From Termitomyces sp. T153 (taxonomy: Eukaryota; Basidiomycota; Agaricomycetes; Agaricales; Lyophyllaceae), in the NCBI GenBank assembly GCA_018296165.2, contig JACKQL020000026.1, positions 248,001 through 312,000 on the forward strand: DNA of 64,000 nucleotides. The letters run 5' to 3'. The translations under genes were made by a program, and so were the position numbers. Shown piece after piece: positions 1 to 11,470 of the stretch (the first letter of the stretch is position 1; each line of letters opens with the position of its first letter). Under the pieces are notes generated by a model, which saw nothing but the letters and a program-made list of their open reading frames with translations, had not been told where the DNA came from and did not search any database.

Positions 1-1093
1 CCCATTCCCCCAGAACCTCCTCCGACGCTCTGTCAAACTTCTCCAGCACTCCGCGCCTACTCTGGCTAACTCCGACGCATTCTCAGCTAACTCCGATGGC
101 CCCCTGGCCCACTCTGACATCTTCCCTGCAGCCACCGGTGCTTCCCCTGGATCTCCTGAGCCTCTGGGACCACTCACCTGCTGTGCCTAACCCTGTTGCA
201 TGTCATCGACTCAACACCCTGGCCCCTCCAACTTACCCTGGAGCATCATGACAACTTTGGAATGGACCACGTCAACAATTGATCCCATCAACATATCAAC
301 ATGGCCTGCCTTCTGGTTGTAACTGACACCCATCGCCTCCATCGAGCTCTGCCAAGCCCCACCACCACAGCCAACATTCCCAGAGCTCTTCAGTAGTCAG
401 TATATAAGGCGTAGAGTAGCTCTTTGTACTCTAGTCTTGAGATTACCTACCTACCTTTCCTGATGTGTTTCTGATTGTTTCTTCTCGTGTTTTGTGTTCT
501 GTGTCTTGTTTTCCTTATTCTTAGTCTCCTGGTCTTATCTTGTCTCTATTCCATTATAATTTTGTTATTGTTCTGTGTCTCCACCTGAATCTATTCTCAT
601 TCTTGTCTCATCTCTGCCTCATTTTGTTCAAGTCTGTCTTGTCTCATTTGATTCTGCCTATTGTGTTCAAGTCCTCTTGACCATAATGCCCTCATGAATT
701 CCACAATTACGATTATGAACGTCTGACACTCTTTCACCAACTCCGGACCTCGCTACACACTTGGCTCCAAACCCTATCAATCCCCATTGATTTTCCATCA
801 GAACTCTGGCTCTGCTCCCATCATTTGTGTAGCCTCCGCCTCTTCCGCACCTGCAACACTCCCATATGGACTTATGCCTGAACTCCACCAAGCCCATCCT
901 CCATTCCTGCAACTCATCCTCTACTCCTCCGGACCTTCCCGGACTTGCTCAGATCAATTCCCATTAACTATCCTCACAAGTCCCCAGTGTTTGGAACACC
1001 TCTGAGTGCCCAGTTATCAGTGCAGGGAATCACATCTGCCTAGTAAGGACTTGCCCAGTGTAGCTGAGCCCCCATGGTCAGCAGAACCTGACA
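1..1093 (+). repeat. LTR-B, left end cut by window edge
   Basis: Long terminal repeat of family Gy-B. It ends with AACCTGACA at 1093, and its right part matches the LTR-B copies at 4102..5151, 30172..31309 and 49417..50394. Orientation is plus because a TATATAA box lies at 401-407, followed by a pyrimidine-rich leader. Compared with the copy at 30172..31309, only about 50 bp of its start are missing beyond base 1. It abuts decayed Gy-B gag on the opposite strand at 1094, so the LTR lies antisense inside gag. Whether it is solo or belongs to an element extending left cannot be seen. Confidence 0.85.
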
Positions 1094-2704
1094 GTAGGTG
1101 GTTTGCTTGGGTGTGAGGTGAAGGACATCCTTGATCCGTTGAGGCAGGGTGCAATGGAGGGGAAACTAGAGAGCATTGTTGTTCCAGCTGGTCTTGTAGG
1201 CTTCCTGTTTGAATTGTACAATAAAGGTCATGAAGCATTCATTGTCACGCATTCAGAGGTTGAAGAGATTTTCCTCTGCCTCCGCTATGGTGTCAAAGAT
1301 GCCAAACTTACTCAAGAATTCCTGGGTAAAAGCAAGCCAATTGGAGAGCATGGGGTTGTTAGAGTTAAACTGGAGTAGTGCAGTGTAATGATTGAAGGTG
1401 ATACCCTGTAAATATGACATGGCAAAGGCCACTCGTGAGCTCTCAAGTTGGAAGGTAATCAGCTTAGCTTGGAACATGGTCAGACACTGGGTTAGAAAGA
1501 TTTGCCACTTCTAGGGGTTGTAGCTGGTGAAGGGTTTGGGCTTCTGAATGTTGAGTTTACCCTCCTGGGCCAGTGCATTGCAGGTATCATCCTGTGAATT
1601 CTGAGCTTGGGGTGGGAGTCTGGCATTGTAGTAGTAATAGTAGTTGTTCCTATTTCCACACTGGGGGGGGAAGTTGTCCATTGCTGGGCCCCATCCTCCA
1701 GGGGGTCCGCCGTTGGGTGGCCCTCTGCTGGGGGGTTGGCCCACATTGCTCAGGGCTCATCAAGGGGGAGGGGGTCCTCTGGGGGTGGGGAGTCCAAAAT
1801 AATTGGCATCGGCAGGAGGGCTAGGCATTGGAGCAGGTGGAGGATGAGGAGGGTTGGTAGGAAAGAGTGGTTGGGGTGCCCTGGGGCCTGTGGGCTGTTG
1901 TGGGGGGACTGGAGCATTGGGACAGGGTGGAGGGGCATTGACATGAGGGGCACAGAGGTCAAAGTGGGGGGGTCGGTCTTGTGGAGGTCCATTGCATGGG
2001 GCATGCTCATTGGCGGAGATACCAGGCTTGTCAATGTAGGAGAGAGTCCAGTTGTCATTGTCAATGCATGGGGGCAGCTGTTGGGAGTGGGGTTTGGGGA
2101 TGGCAGGCTGGTCCCAGGTTTGGAAGGTGCTGGGGATGGAGTTGGCCCAGGGGTGAGCGGAGAGGGCCAAGTTATGGGCAGCTGGTTGGTTGAACAATCC
2201 TTCCATGGGGTTAAGGTTCCTCAAGATGCTGGAGGCTGCATTGAGTTCTTCCTGCTGATGGGGAATGGAAGGTGGGGCTTTGCTTTGTGTTCCAACAGGC
2301 TCCTTGCATTGCACATGGAAGGAGCAGGCAGGGTCTAGAGGGTCTTTGAAGGGGTGGGGGTTCAGGCTGGTGTGGATTTCTTTGACCAAGGTGTGGAGCT
2401 TGTTTCGTAAGTTATCATCAATGCCCAGGGTGCCTTGTGTAGTCTCTAGGAGGTTCCCTTGCAGATAGTGCTTGTGGAAGTCAAGGAGTTGATCCGTCCA
2501 GACTTCTGGAGTTGCAGAGGTGTCGGGGTAACCTAGGTTGGTGAGGAGGGTGCAGGTGTGTCTTGCGAGCTCTATGGGAGAGAGGCGGAGGAAGCGGAGG
2601 ACTTCATCACATTGTTGGGTGTAGGCTTTGACCCTTTGCTGACTGGAAGAAGGAGGAGCTTGAGTGGAGAATGGCAGACTGCAACTTGACCCTCCTGCTT
2701 GCAT
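1094..2704 (-). pseudogene. Gy-B gag, N-terminal and capsid part (decayed)
   Basis: Broken Gag of a Ty3/gypsy element read leftwards. The first open part (2704 to about 1760) is proline-rich in its second half. After a frame change the capsid-like part follows near 1480-1260, with the usual W-x-x-F-x-x-EF-x-x-KFG pattern and a run of acidic residues. The frame then continues to a segment resembling the 'P-x-R-I-K-D' end of Gag capsids and stops abruptly at LTR-B (1093). The continuation expected after that point resembles the sequence at 31310 on the plus strand. Frameshifts and stops make it non-functional. Confidence 0.7.
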
Positions 2705-3258
2705 GATACTTCCTGCTGATTTTGGTGTAGTAGATGCAGACTGGGCCTCAGATGCTGCTACTTGTCAAAGTGTATCAGGTCATGCCTTCTTTGTCTATTC
2801 AAGTCTAGTATCATGGTCCTCAGTGAAACAGGAATGTGTGTCAACATGGCATTACAACCTCAGTTAATCTCTCTCACTGCAACAGTCACTGAGGTTGTAA
2901 GTGCTTTCTCTAACTATGCTTTTTATATATGGACTGATTACCTTATGCATAGTTCATTCTCTGCTGTGTAGGTACAATAAACTTAGTTGATCTCTCTCAC
3001 TGCAACAGTCACTGAGGTTTTCATTCTCCATCATGTAGCTCTCAGACACAGTCTGGAAATGCTGAATAGACTTTGGATCTCCCTTTACCAGTTGTGTGAT
3101 TGAGCCACAGCCTGCAACACTTGTCAGAATTACAGACAGAGAACTGGTGTAGCCTAAGGGCTGAAACTGGGACCAATATATAAGGAAAGAGAAGAAGAAT
3201 AAAGGAAAACCATAAGGGGGGAGAATGAGACAGAGGGAGAATGGGATGTCCCCTGACA
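2705..3258 (-). repeat. LTR-C remnant with embedded small repeat
   Basis: On the minus strand an LTR starts at 3258 (TGTCAGGGGACATC), directly after a purine tract, and matches the LTR at 8833 for about 120 bp, including the TATATATTGG block. It then turns into sequence resembling the end of the LTR at 20337..20955 in inverted orientation, so the copy is rearranged. The stretch 2840-3060 is about 210 bp that recurs inverted at about 50580-50800. Inside it, ACAACCTCAGT (2854-2864) and ACTGAGGTTGT (2888-2898) form a perfect 11-bp inverted repeat. Confidence 0.6.
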
Positions 3259-3329
3259 TCACTCCTCCTCTAGTATGTGGCATCTTGATGTACTGGGTAG
3301 AAAAAGTTACAGATTGCTTGGTCAGCTGC
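3259..3329 (-). pseudogene. Gy-C pol 3' tail and polypurine tract
   Basis: Minus-strand fragment that aligns with 8760-8832: the degenerate end of a Gy-C polyprotein downstream of the chromodomain, then a polypurine tract (AGAGGAGGAGTGA, complement of 3259-3271) abutting the LTR start. It is cut at 3329/3330 by insertion of the Gy-A LTR. The four bases before that LTR are CTGC. Confidence 0.6.
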
Positions 3330-5646
3330 TGATAAGACCCACTTGTTGCTGAGCACTGTTACCAACATCTCTGACTATCTTATCTGGACAGCACCTGACT
3401 TGGACATGACATAGAATTTTTGTGTTTCTTGTTATTTTCTCAATTCTTGTTTTACAGGTCATGCACAAGTCATGCAACATTATCACCTGTGGTCTAGCAC
3501 CAAGGTCTGGAATGACATAGCCATTTGCATGTGATTTTAGTGACTACAAGACTTCTGAATCATAAGCCTCATCATGTGGAGTCTAGGATAATGATAAGTC
3601 AAGATCTTCCCTTAGCAACAATCATTAGTGACATTATTTAGCAATAACAATACTTCTCTTCTCAAAATGGACATCGAAGACAATGTGACCCTTGAACCAT
3701 CATTTTTCTTGTCTTGCTTACCAGCATACCTGACCAGCATCTACTCTTCAGATATTGATGTTGGGTATGCTCTCTTTTTCTTTCATTAACACCTATCATG
3801 CACTTTTTGACACTGCATACATATACTTGGTTACTATACTGACATCCAGTATGCATTATGGACACTTTGGCAGACACAGTCTTGTATAGTGACAATCTTT
3901 CCTTTCTGAATACTATACTTACAAACAGTATAAATACTGCCTGTACATACAACAACAAGACAGAGAATCAACTATGGAATTGTTCCTTGAAGTATCCCTT
4001 GGTTCTCAGGTTTCAGATCTCTTTTTCTTGTTCACTCTTGTCATTGTTAATGGCTTAGCAAAAAGCATTAACAACTTGGTCCTTGATCTAGCATGGGTAC
4101 CTGTCAGGTTCTGCTGACTATGGGGGCTCAACTACACTGGGTGAGTCCTTACTAGGTGGATGTGATGTCCTGTGCTTATAACCTAGTGCTCCAGGGTTGG
4201 TGCAGACTAGAGGGACTTGCAAGGGGAAGCTAAGGAAAGTGGTCCAAGCAAGTCCAGAGTGGTCTGGGGAAGTCTAAGACCAAGTATATTAGATGTTGGG
4301 CTTGGATGGGTGCCAGGAACAAGTTTGTAGGTGTGCAAATAGATTGTTGGGCAAGCAGAGGCTTTGCAAGTGATGGAGACAGAGCTGGAGTTGGACAGGG
4401 GATCAACCAAGACTTGATAGGTTCTGGGGCCAAGCAATGGACAAGGTCCAGAGTTGTTGTAAGAATGTTTGGGGATTGTAGCATGTGCATGGACTTCATA
4501 CTGACATTGGAGATGAAAAGAACTTAGAGAAACAAAGGAAATAGAGACAATCAAGACAAGATGGAGGCAAGACAAGATGAGACTGAGAGAAGAGATAGAT
4601 TTGAGACTAAAAATAGAAACAGAGACAGAGGGAAACACAAGACACAAGTAACCAGTCAATGTAATATCAAGACTAGAGTATGAGGTGCTACTCTATGGAT
4701 TATATACTGACTACTGGAGAGCTCCAGGGGGTAGTGGGTGTGGCAGTGGGACTTGATGGAGCCATGCAGTGTCAGTTGCAATTGAGGGGTGGGCTGCAGC
4801 GATATTCTGATGGGATCAGTTGGGGACATGGGTCACTCCAGAGTCATTGTGATGCTCCAGAGTAGGTCAGGTGAACCAGGGAGATGAATTGGTGATGTGT
4901 GCTGGAGTTAGGAACAGTTGGGAGGGTTCCAGGGGCTCAGGAGAGTCAGGGGAGGCATCAATGGCTGTGGAGAAGGTGTCAGAGTTGGCCAGAGGAACCA
5001 TTGGGGTTTGCTGGAGAAGCATCAGAGTTACCCAGGGTGGCTATGGAGGGTGTTCAATGGTTGGGGGTTTTGATGAGGCATTGGGGGAGGGACTCCAGGG
5101 AAGGGAGTGGGCTGGGAACAATGTTGGGGGTCCAGGGAGCAGGTTGTGACAGTACCAACTGTGAGTGCTCTTTAGTGTTTAAGCAATGCTAGCAACTATG
5201 GCTAGTGACCAGTATTGTGTTTGTTCCCCCTTCATCTCCTACCTATTCTACTCACACCTCCTTTCCTACCTCTCCCTTTTGTCACTAGACCTTTACCAAC
5301 CTCACTACTCCTAATTGCTTAGTTCACTCACTTTAGCAACTCATCTCCCCCCTCCTTTTCTTAGCAACTTTTACTAGTGACCCTTTTATCCACATCCTTC
5401 TGCCTTTTTATTACTCAGCAACTTAGCAACCCTCTGTTACCATCTAGCAACTTAGGCTAGCAATAGCAACATTTCCCACTTGCTCTATATCACCCATACA
5501 TCCTTTAGCTCTTGTTTTCTGAAACATTTACTAACTTGCTCTCACACACACATTACTTCCTACTGCCAGCTACTCTATCTAGTTGCTTGTGTTTAGGCTT
5601 TCTTTTGGTTTCCTGCATGGCAGCTAGGCAGCATAGGAACACATCA
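3330..5646 (+). repeat. Gy-A fossil 5' LTR (interrupted)
   Basis: Old copy of the LTR found intact at 32858..33995 and 43002..44131, here in plus orientation. It starts TGATAAGACCC and ends GGAACACATCA; the modern LTR starts TGATGAGCCCC and ends GGAGCACATCA. Conserved blocks include the TATAAATACTGC promoter near 3930 and the GTACCAACT block after 5152. It is split by a solo LTR-B (4102..5151). Nearly all CpG sites have become TpG or CpA: family TAGCGAC motifs appear as TAGCAAC. The Gy-A primer site and gag follow it directly. Confidence 0.85.
4102..5151 (-). mobile_element. solo LTR-B with 5-bp target duplication
   Basis: A 1,050-bp LTR of family B, in minus orientation (plus strand reads TGTCAGG...TGTGACA). 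It sits inside the fossil Gy-A LTR. The flanks carry a perfect 5-bp duplication GTACC at 4097-4101 and 5152-5156, so this is a clean insertion reduced to a solo LTR. A TATA-like box in the minus direction lies near 4700. It is strongly CpG-depleted, hence old, but younger than the Gy-A copy it interrupts. Confidence 0.88.
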
Positions 5647-5649
5647 TCT

Positions 5650-5667
5650 TGGAGCCCACCATAAGGG
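5650..5667 (+). other. Gy-A fossil primer-binding site
   Basis: Three bases after the end of the fossil LTR comes TGGAGCCCACCATAAGGG. The intact element has TGGAGCCCACCGCGAGGG at the same distance from its LTR; the differences are changes at CpG sites. A TGG start pairing with a tRNA CCA end is the usual layout of a reverse-transcription primer site. Confidence 0.7.
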
Positions 5668-7466
5668 TGTTTTTAGGTAATCATTCTGCCAGAAACCAGA
5701 GCTCAAATAAAATGCCACTTGGAAACTTCTGCCAAACTCTTGAATCATACCCCTAGTTCATCCCTAACTATTCACCCATGACCTCTTTCTGGCAAATTAG
5801 AAGCTGCTAGGAACCTCTTGGACATTAGCAAAATACTTAGCAACTTTTCAGGAGCCTTTGTGAAAAGCTTTCTCAGCACTGCTTTATCACCTTTATTAGC
5901 TACTGACTCATCAATCTTCTTTCCCAAAACACATTCCATTCCTGCTTTGATCACTGACACCCAAAACCCCCTTTCTCTATTAAAATTGACAATTGCTAAC
6001 ATAAGTAACAATCCTATTGCTCGCTGTGCTTGTATGCCTCCTTGTAATGACACAACTGCTCCTAAGTTGTACAAAAGTTGCCCTAGGGAGCTCCCCCAGT
6101 ACTTCAAGGAATTGGAGTATCTCTTTGCTAACTGTGGTATTGCTGACAATACCCAGAAGAAGGAATATGCAGCTTGCTATGTCTCTTATAACATGATAGA
6201 AACCTGGCTTATCTTACTAGAATTTGGTGACAACATAGCAATTGGTGGCAATGCACCCAGGCCTTATACTTATTAGGAATGGAAAGCAGCAGTACTTAAG
6301 TTGTACTCTGGTTCCAATGCTAGCACATGCTACAACCTTGGCAACCTCAAATGACTTGTCAATCAGACCTTCACTAGCAGACTTGCAACTTAGGTTGGTT
6401 CTCTGATTATTACCAGGACTTCCAACATATTGCTAGGTGGCTCCTTGCTAATGGAAAAGTTTACCAAAACAAAGAATGTTATCTGTTTCAACAAGGGATC
6501 CCCACATTGCTATGGTCCAAAATTGTCTGTTATCTCAAAATCATGCTTTCCAATCACCACTCCAAGGATCCCTACAATGTGGACCAGGTTTTTGAAGGCA
6601 CTAAGTGGGTATTGAAAGGCACTGACACAGCTACAACAAAGTCCAGCACCATCACCACTGCTGTTGCTAACATGCCTGGTGTTATCTCAGTGCCTGCTGT
6701 GAATGCCCCTGCTTTGTTGTCCCCTGCCCTCAAATGTGAAAATATTAAATTAGCAATCACTACAGCAATTGTTAGTGCTTTGGAATGCCTAGAAGCCTTG
6801 TTCACCAACAGTAGTCAGCTACAACAGCAGTCCAGTAGCTCCTGCCACTTCTGTAGTGAGACCAGTCACACCATAGTCCATGGTACTTGCATCAAATTAG
6901 AACATATGATTCAACAGGGTAAAATACATCACAATGCTGAAGAAAAGATCATCTTGCTATCTGGTGCTATGATCCTCAACTATTTTGGCAAGTAACTCTA
7001 CATAGAACATATTGAGGAATGGCACTGTTTCAATCCAGGACAAAATCATTACTGGCAGACTATCATCAAATGCTAACCCCAACTCCAAGCAAGCAGCTAT
7101 GCAGCAGTCACTAATCCACAAGGTATTGCAACAGAATGTCACTATTGGATGATTGCTAACCAAGGAAGAATGTATCAAAGCTTTGGAATGAGAACTGTTT
7201 GCTCTATGATGACCTGGCAAGAAGTTTGATGGCATACAAGTCCCCCATGCACCTTACTGAATGGCTAACAATCAACCAAAGCAACCCTGACAACTGCAAC
7301 ACTCCAGCAACCCCCTTCTGACTCTGTACTGACTCCTGCTGCTAAGCTAGCTAACAAAGGGCAAAGCACCCAAACAATCCATTGCTAGCAATTCCCCTCC
7401 TGTCACTCAGGTTCCTGAGCATGTTACTCATAGCAAAGTCAGAGCTATCAGCTTCAACACATTGCA
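5668..7466 (+). pseudogene. Gy-A gag-protease fossil
   Basis: Decayed homologue of the intact Gag at 40287..43067. Matching blocks run in order: the ETRAQ-like leader, the 'RELPQYFKELEYLF' capsid stretch near 6085, the 'DPYNVDQVFEG' stretch near 6570, the cysteine knuckle (CHFC...H...C) near 6840-6890, and the 'YFGK' stretch near 6980. Stops appear where CGA or CAG codons became TGA or TAG. Homology ends in the proline-rich linker before the protease at about 7466, where unrelated Gy-C integrase sequence begins. The element therefore lost its protease, pol and 3' LTR. Confidence 0.85.
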
Positions 7467-8832
7467 AGGGTGCACAAGAAGATGTGGTTGCCCAGGCTGC
7501 TCAGACCTTACAAGCCCAATGAGCAAGTAGAGTTAAGTTAGTACATGCAGATGAGTGGAGTCTTCAGAATGAGCTTCTAACTTTTTGAGGACACATCCAT
7601 ATGCCTAACATTCCATAACTCCACCAGTGCATTGTAGAGCAGCACCACAACTTGCATGTAGCTGAACATTCTGATAAGTGAAAAATGCTGGAGCTGGTGT
7701 CAAACTCCAGGATGCTCATGGGTACAATGCTGTAATAGTAGTAGTGGACCTCTATAGTAAATGGGCCCACTTCATCCCTACTCACACCACATGCTCTGCC
7801 CTGGGAGTGGTTAGTCTGTATCAGAAGAATGTCTGGAAGCTCCATAGTCTGTCTGATGGATATGTCTCTGACTAAGGCTCTCAGATTGTAGCAGAGTTCA
7901 CTGGAGAACTAGACCACCTGCTAGTGTAAAGCTCCATACCACTATGGCCTATCACCTTTAATCAGATGGGCAGACAGAACATATCAACCAGGAACTGGAA
8001 CAGTATCTCCACCTGTCATGTAATGAGAGGCAGGATGACTGGGATGAGCTCCTACCAGATGCTGAGTTTCAGTACAACAACCACATTCATTCCTCTTTTC
8101 AGATGACTCCATTCTTCCTAAACACAGGCAGACACCCCTACATGGGATTTGAGCCTTGGGCACACCTCTTGAAGAATGACTTGATGAATGAATTTGTGAA
8201 CAGAATGAAGAAGGTACAGGAGGAGATGAAGGCAGCATTAGTGAAGGCAAAGGATGACATGGCACAGTACTATGACTGCCAACAAACACCAGCCTCCTGT
8301 CTACAAGCTAAGTGACTGTATGTACCTGGACAGCTCAGATATAAAGACAACTAGACCATCACAGAAGCTGTTGCATCATCACCTTGGTCCCTTCATAGTA
8401 GAGAAAGCTGGGGCCTTTAGCATACCAACTCAAGCTATTGGCTGGCCTGCATCAATGACACCTTGTCTTCAATGCTATCAAACTGTTTCCAGCTCCAGAA
8501 GATCCTATTTCTGGCCACTGCCCTAAGGCACTGCCACCACCAATTCTGGTTAATGATGAGGAGGAGTATGAGGTGGAGGAAGTTTTAGATAGCAGGGAAT
8601 TCTGGGGGAAGTTACAGTTCAAGGTGAAGTGGAAGGAATATGGCATTGAGGACATCTCTTGGGAACCACAGGCCAATATATAGGCACTAGCCCTGATTTA
8701 GGACTCCTATTGCAGACACCCCAATGTGCCAAAGGCAATTTGAGGCATCTACTCCATTTCAGTAGCTGATTAGACAATCCACAACTTTTTCTACCTAGTG
8801 CATCAAGATGCCACATGCTAGAGAAGGGGTGA
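7467..8832 (+). pseudogene. Gy-C pol 3' part: integrase, chromodomain, polypurine tract
   Basis: The sequence matches the Gy-C copy at about 25980-27200: the integrase zinc-binding segment (7470-7680, internally deleted), catalytic core with 'GYNAVIVVVDLYSKWAHFIPT' near 7725 (many stops), the 'MTPFFLNTGRHPYMGFEP' block at 8103, the integrase C-terminus, and a chromodomain at about 8555-8690 (EYEVEEVLD... FKVKWKEYG... SWEP). A polypurine tract (AGAGAAGGGGTGA, 8820-8832) abuts the LTR at 8833. No antisense gene lies between chromodomain and LTR, unlike Gy-A and Gy-B. Dead: frameshifts, stops, no CpG. Confidence 0.8.
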
Positions 8833-9840
8833 TGTCATGGGACATCATTCTCCCTCCATCCCATTCTCCCTTCTTATAATTTTCCTTTATTCTCCTTCCT
8901 TATAAGGGAACAAATGCTCTGTAGGTAAACCCAATGAGAGCAGGCAGGCACAAGCAATGAGCAAGCATCAAAGGAGCAGAGGCAGCTAAGAGTCAGGCAA
9001 GGAGCAAGCACAGCAAGCCAAGCACAAGTAGCAACACTGGGGTTCTTACAGTCAGTTCAATGTGTAGACCAGGAGAACACTGCTATTGTTTGGTCAGAGG
9101 TTATTCTATCCTGCTGACCAGCTTATATACTACATCTGTGACTACACTATGACTAACACTATATGTGATAAGCAGTCCAGGTATGCTGAGCAGTAATTAC
9201 TAACAATACATCAAAAGGGGAAGTAGGGTCCAGTGACTATGAAGGGCTGACTAATATTATCTGGAGGGTGCAGGGGCTTGGTGGCCAGTTAGTCAGTAAT
9301 GCTAGACATGATGTTGTTCCTATAACTAGGGCTGGATAGAGTTGGAGTTACCTATCAGTATTATCTAACAGGGTTGTCCTCTTACATTCCCTTTTCCTAT
9401 ATATTGGTTCCAGTTTCAGTTCTTATGCTGCACTGGTTCTCTGCATTATTCTGATAACTGTTGATCCTTCAACACTGCCTCTTACCAAACCTCTGAATTG
9501 TTTTCTTTATTTTGAGCCTGTCATTCATTTTTGACTCCCCATCTTCATGTTACAAGTACTATTCAAGCTGCAGTTACTCAGGCACCCTGACCCTCACCCA
9601 ACACATTGCCCACTGCCCTGACTCCATCAATTTTTGTCAACATGACAGGCAACATGACAGTTACTCACAGTTCCAGCTCATGTACTGGAGGTGTCTGGCA
9701 ATGCAAGAAGAGAAGGGATGCTGGTGTGAAACAGAGCCTACAGAAGAACAAGACCTCAATGTTGCCAGTAGAGGTTTCATAGTTATTCTTACTTTTCCAT
9801 TCCACAGTCTGTTACTTTTAGAATATCTGAATATATATTT
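8833..9840 (+). repeat. LTR-C (3' LTR of the Gy-C remnant), interrupted
   Basis: It starts TGTCATGGGACATC directly after the polypurine tract and matches the LTR at 2705..3258 and the one at 50395..51338 (inverted), including the block around TATATATTGGTTCCAGTTTCAG at 9397. It is interrupted by another LTR at 8901..9386. The right end could not be fixed; I place it near the tandem repeat at 9841. Confidence 0.6.
8901..9386 (+). mobile_element. solo LTR nested in LTR-C
   Basis: A 486-bp block starting TATAAGGGAACA and ending CTCTTACA. Its first part resembles the LTR-like sequence at 20337 (AAGGGAACA, then AAGC/CAGGCA-rich sequence and 'AATGCTATTGT'). Flanking 5-mers TTCCT (8896-8900) and TTCCC (9387-9391) look like a decayed 5-bp duplication. 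The LTR-C sequence resumes immediately after it. Confidence 0.6.
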
Positions 9841-9885
9841 CTGATGCTACACATACTGATGCTACACATACTGATGCTACACATA
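9841..9885. repeat. three tandem copies of a 15-bp unit
   Basis: CTGATGCTACACATA repeats three times without change. It lies at the right edge of the LTR-C remnant. The following stretch to 10232 holds no gene I can support; it includes a T8 run near 10050 and is AT-rich and CpG-poor. Confidence 0.9.
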
Positions 9886-10232
9886 TGATAGTACAGTGTG
9901 GAACACTCAAAATAGACCTGTCAGGACCTCAAAATTTGGCATGCTATCTCCTCCTTCAAATTGTTGTATGTTTTCTTGAAACTCTCAGAATGCTCAGATA
10001 TGAAGGGGCTGTCAAGCTATTGGAATAGAATTTTTATATCTTAAGTCTGGATTTTTTTTTGAGGTCAAAAGGAGATTTAGGACCCTGAGATACCCCATTA
10101 GGTATATTTAATCAATGACTAAGCAAATCTTATCAACATTGTGGCACCAAAATGACTTCTTTGTTGATAACTGTTGAAATTACACAGGATTCTGCAGCAT
10201 TGCCATGTTCACCATAATCCCAGCACCTATAC

Positions 10233-10503
10233 AATAAATCGGGCAATGTGAAGAGGGTGTGATTGCCTGGGGTTAATTCATGCCTAGATCAACTTGCTCA
10301 TTGTCCACTGACCTTTCATTCTCTCCATTGTTTCATTTCACTTATATCCCTGCAGGCACAGCTGGGAATGACACTGTCATCTCACACTATGCTCACAGGA
10401 ATGTATATTTCTCTCTATGTACATTACACTCACTCACCATCATCTCACATTGTGCTTGCAGTACTCATCTGATTAGATAGCACTTACATTACACATTTGC
10501 ATC
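10233..10503 (+). repeat. split direct repeat A1
   Basis: 271 bp starting AATAAATCGGGCAATG, matching A2 (14419..14690) over its full length. I count one CpG in A1 against thirteen in A2. The differences are mainly C-to-T or G-to-A at CpG sites. Confidence 0.9.
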
Positions 10504-10528
10504 AATCAATTCCTCTTTTTGTCATTAC

Positions 10529-11467
10529 ATGAGCAGTTCCTCAAAGAACTCCTCAAGATTACCCCCTCAAGCTCCTGATGGCCGCTTTCTCAGAGCTTCC
10601 AGCATCCCTGCTTCTATGTTCTCTTTCCTCATGAGTGAAACTCAGGCACCTGTCTCTCTCAATGTGTTTAATGCACTCTCTGCTTTGGTCAGCACCCTTA
10701 CAGAGAAAATGAATGAGATAAGTATCAGGCTTGGTTCAACTATGAATGCAACACCCATGCTGCCCATAGCACCCAGCATGGAGTTTATCCCACTAATCCC
10801 AGCAGGAGCAGCCAACAGTACATCCCCAGCTTCAATCTCTCTTTGTACATGGTTCCCTGATATTGAGGTGGTAGTCATTATGGCAATCATCATGCATGAG
10901 TTTCAAGCAGCCAATCTCCACAAATTGGATCCAACCAACCACAACAAGGATACTGCATACACCTTCAACAGCTCAACTAATCAGTTTGAAGTCAGCTATT
11001 GCACTGCCGAGGAATACAAAACTCCCTTCTCCATCCTAGTTCCCCTCAACCACTATTTGTGTGTCCTTGGCTTCTACCTCCTCAAATCTGACACCATCCC
11101 CTTTGTCTTCCACCAGTATATGGCACACATTCTTGAGCTCATTGCAGTCTATGAGTGGTCCACAGTCTACAATTACCACTCCATGTTCTTCAACTGCCAA
11201 CATGCCAAAATGGCTGCAAGTAATTACTCTGGCTGGGGGAGACCCACATCTGACCTCCTTGACAAACATGTCTATGGACACAGGAAGCCCACTCCTCCCA
11301 AAGCACCCAAAGCCTCTAATGCTGAGCAGAACCCCTCAAACCCAGGTGAGGTTTGCCACAAGTTCAACAAGAGTAAGTGCACAGTCATACCATGCCCATG
11401 GGGCTGCCCTCACTCCTGCTCCACATGCAGCAAAACCAACCATGGCAAACACTCTCACAAAGACTAG
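10529..11467 (+). pseudogene. DIRS-type Gag-like protein (open but CpG-decayed)
   Basis: A 312-residue open frame just after repeat A1. The N-terminal part is serine/proline-rich; the middle resembles the conserved core of DIRS/Ngaro first ORFs. The C-terminus (about residues 275-312) has clustered cysteines and histidines of the pattern C-x-x-F-N...C...C...H-x-C-x-x-C...H...H, known from DIRS-order Gag proteins. The frame happens to be open, but the CpG loss across it means the protein is unlikely to be ancestral in sequence. It would act as the nucleic-acid-binding structural protein. Confidence 0.7.
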
Positions 11468-11470
11468 GCT

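Noticed and set aside
1607..2338. 243-residue plus-strand frame
   Set aside because: It is the mirror of the proline-rich Gy-B gag on the minus strand; Gly/Trp-rich composition comes from complementary CCN codons.
5157..5646. TAGCAA-rich block as a possible CRISPR-like or satellite array
   Set aside because: Spacing is irregular and the block aligns with the Gy-A LTR, where the same sites are TAGCGA.
10529..11467. Open Gag-like frame as a live host gene
   Set aside because: It is flanked by DIRS repeats and followed by a dead RT; CpG depletion shows the open frame is chance survival.
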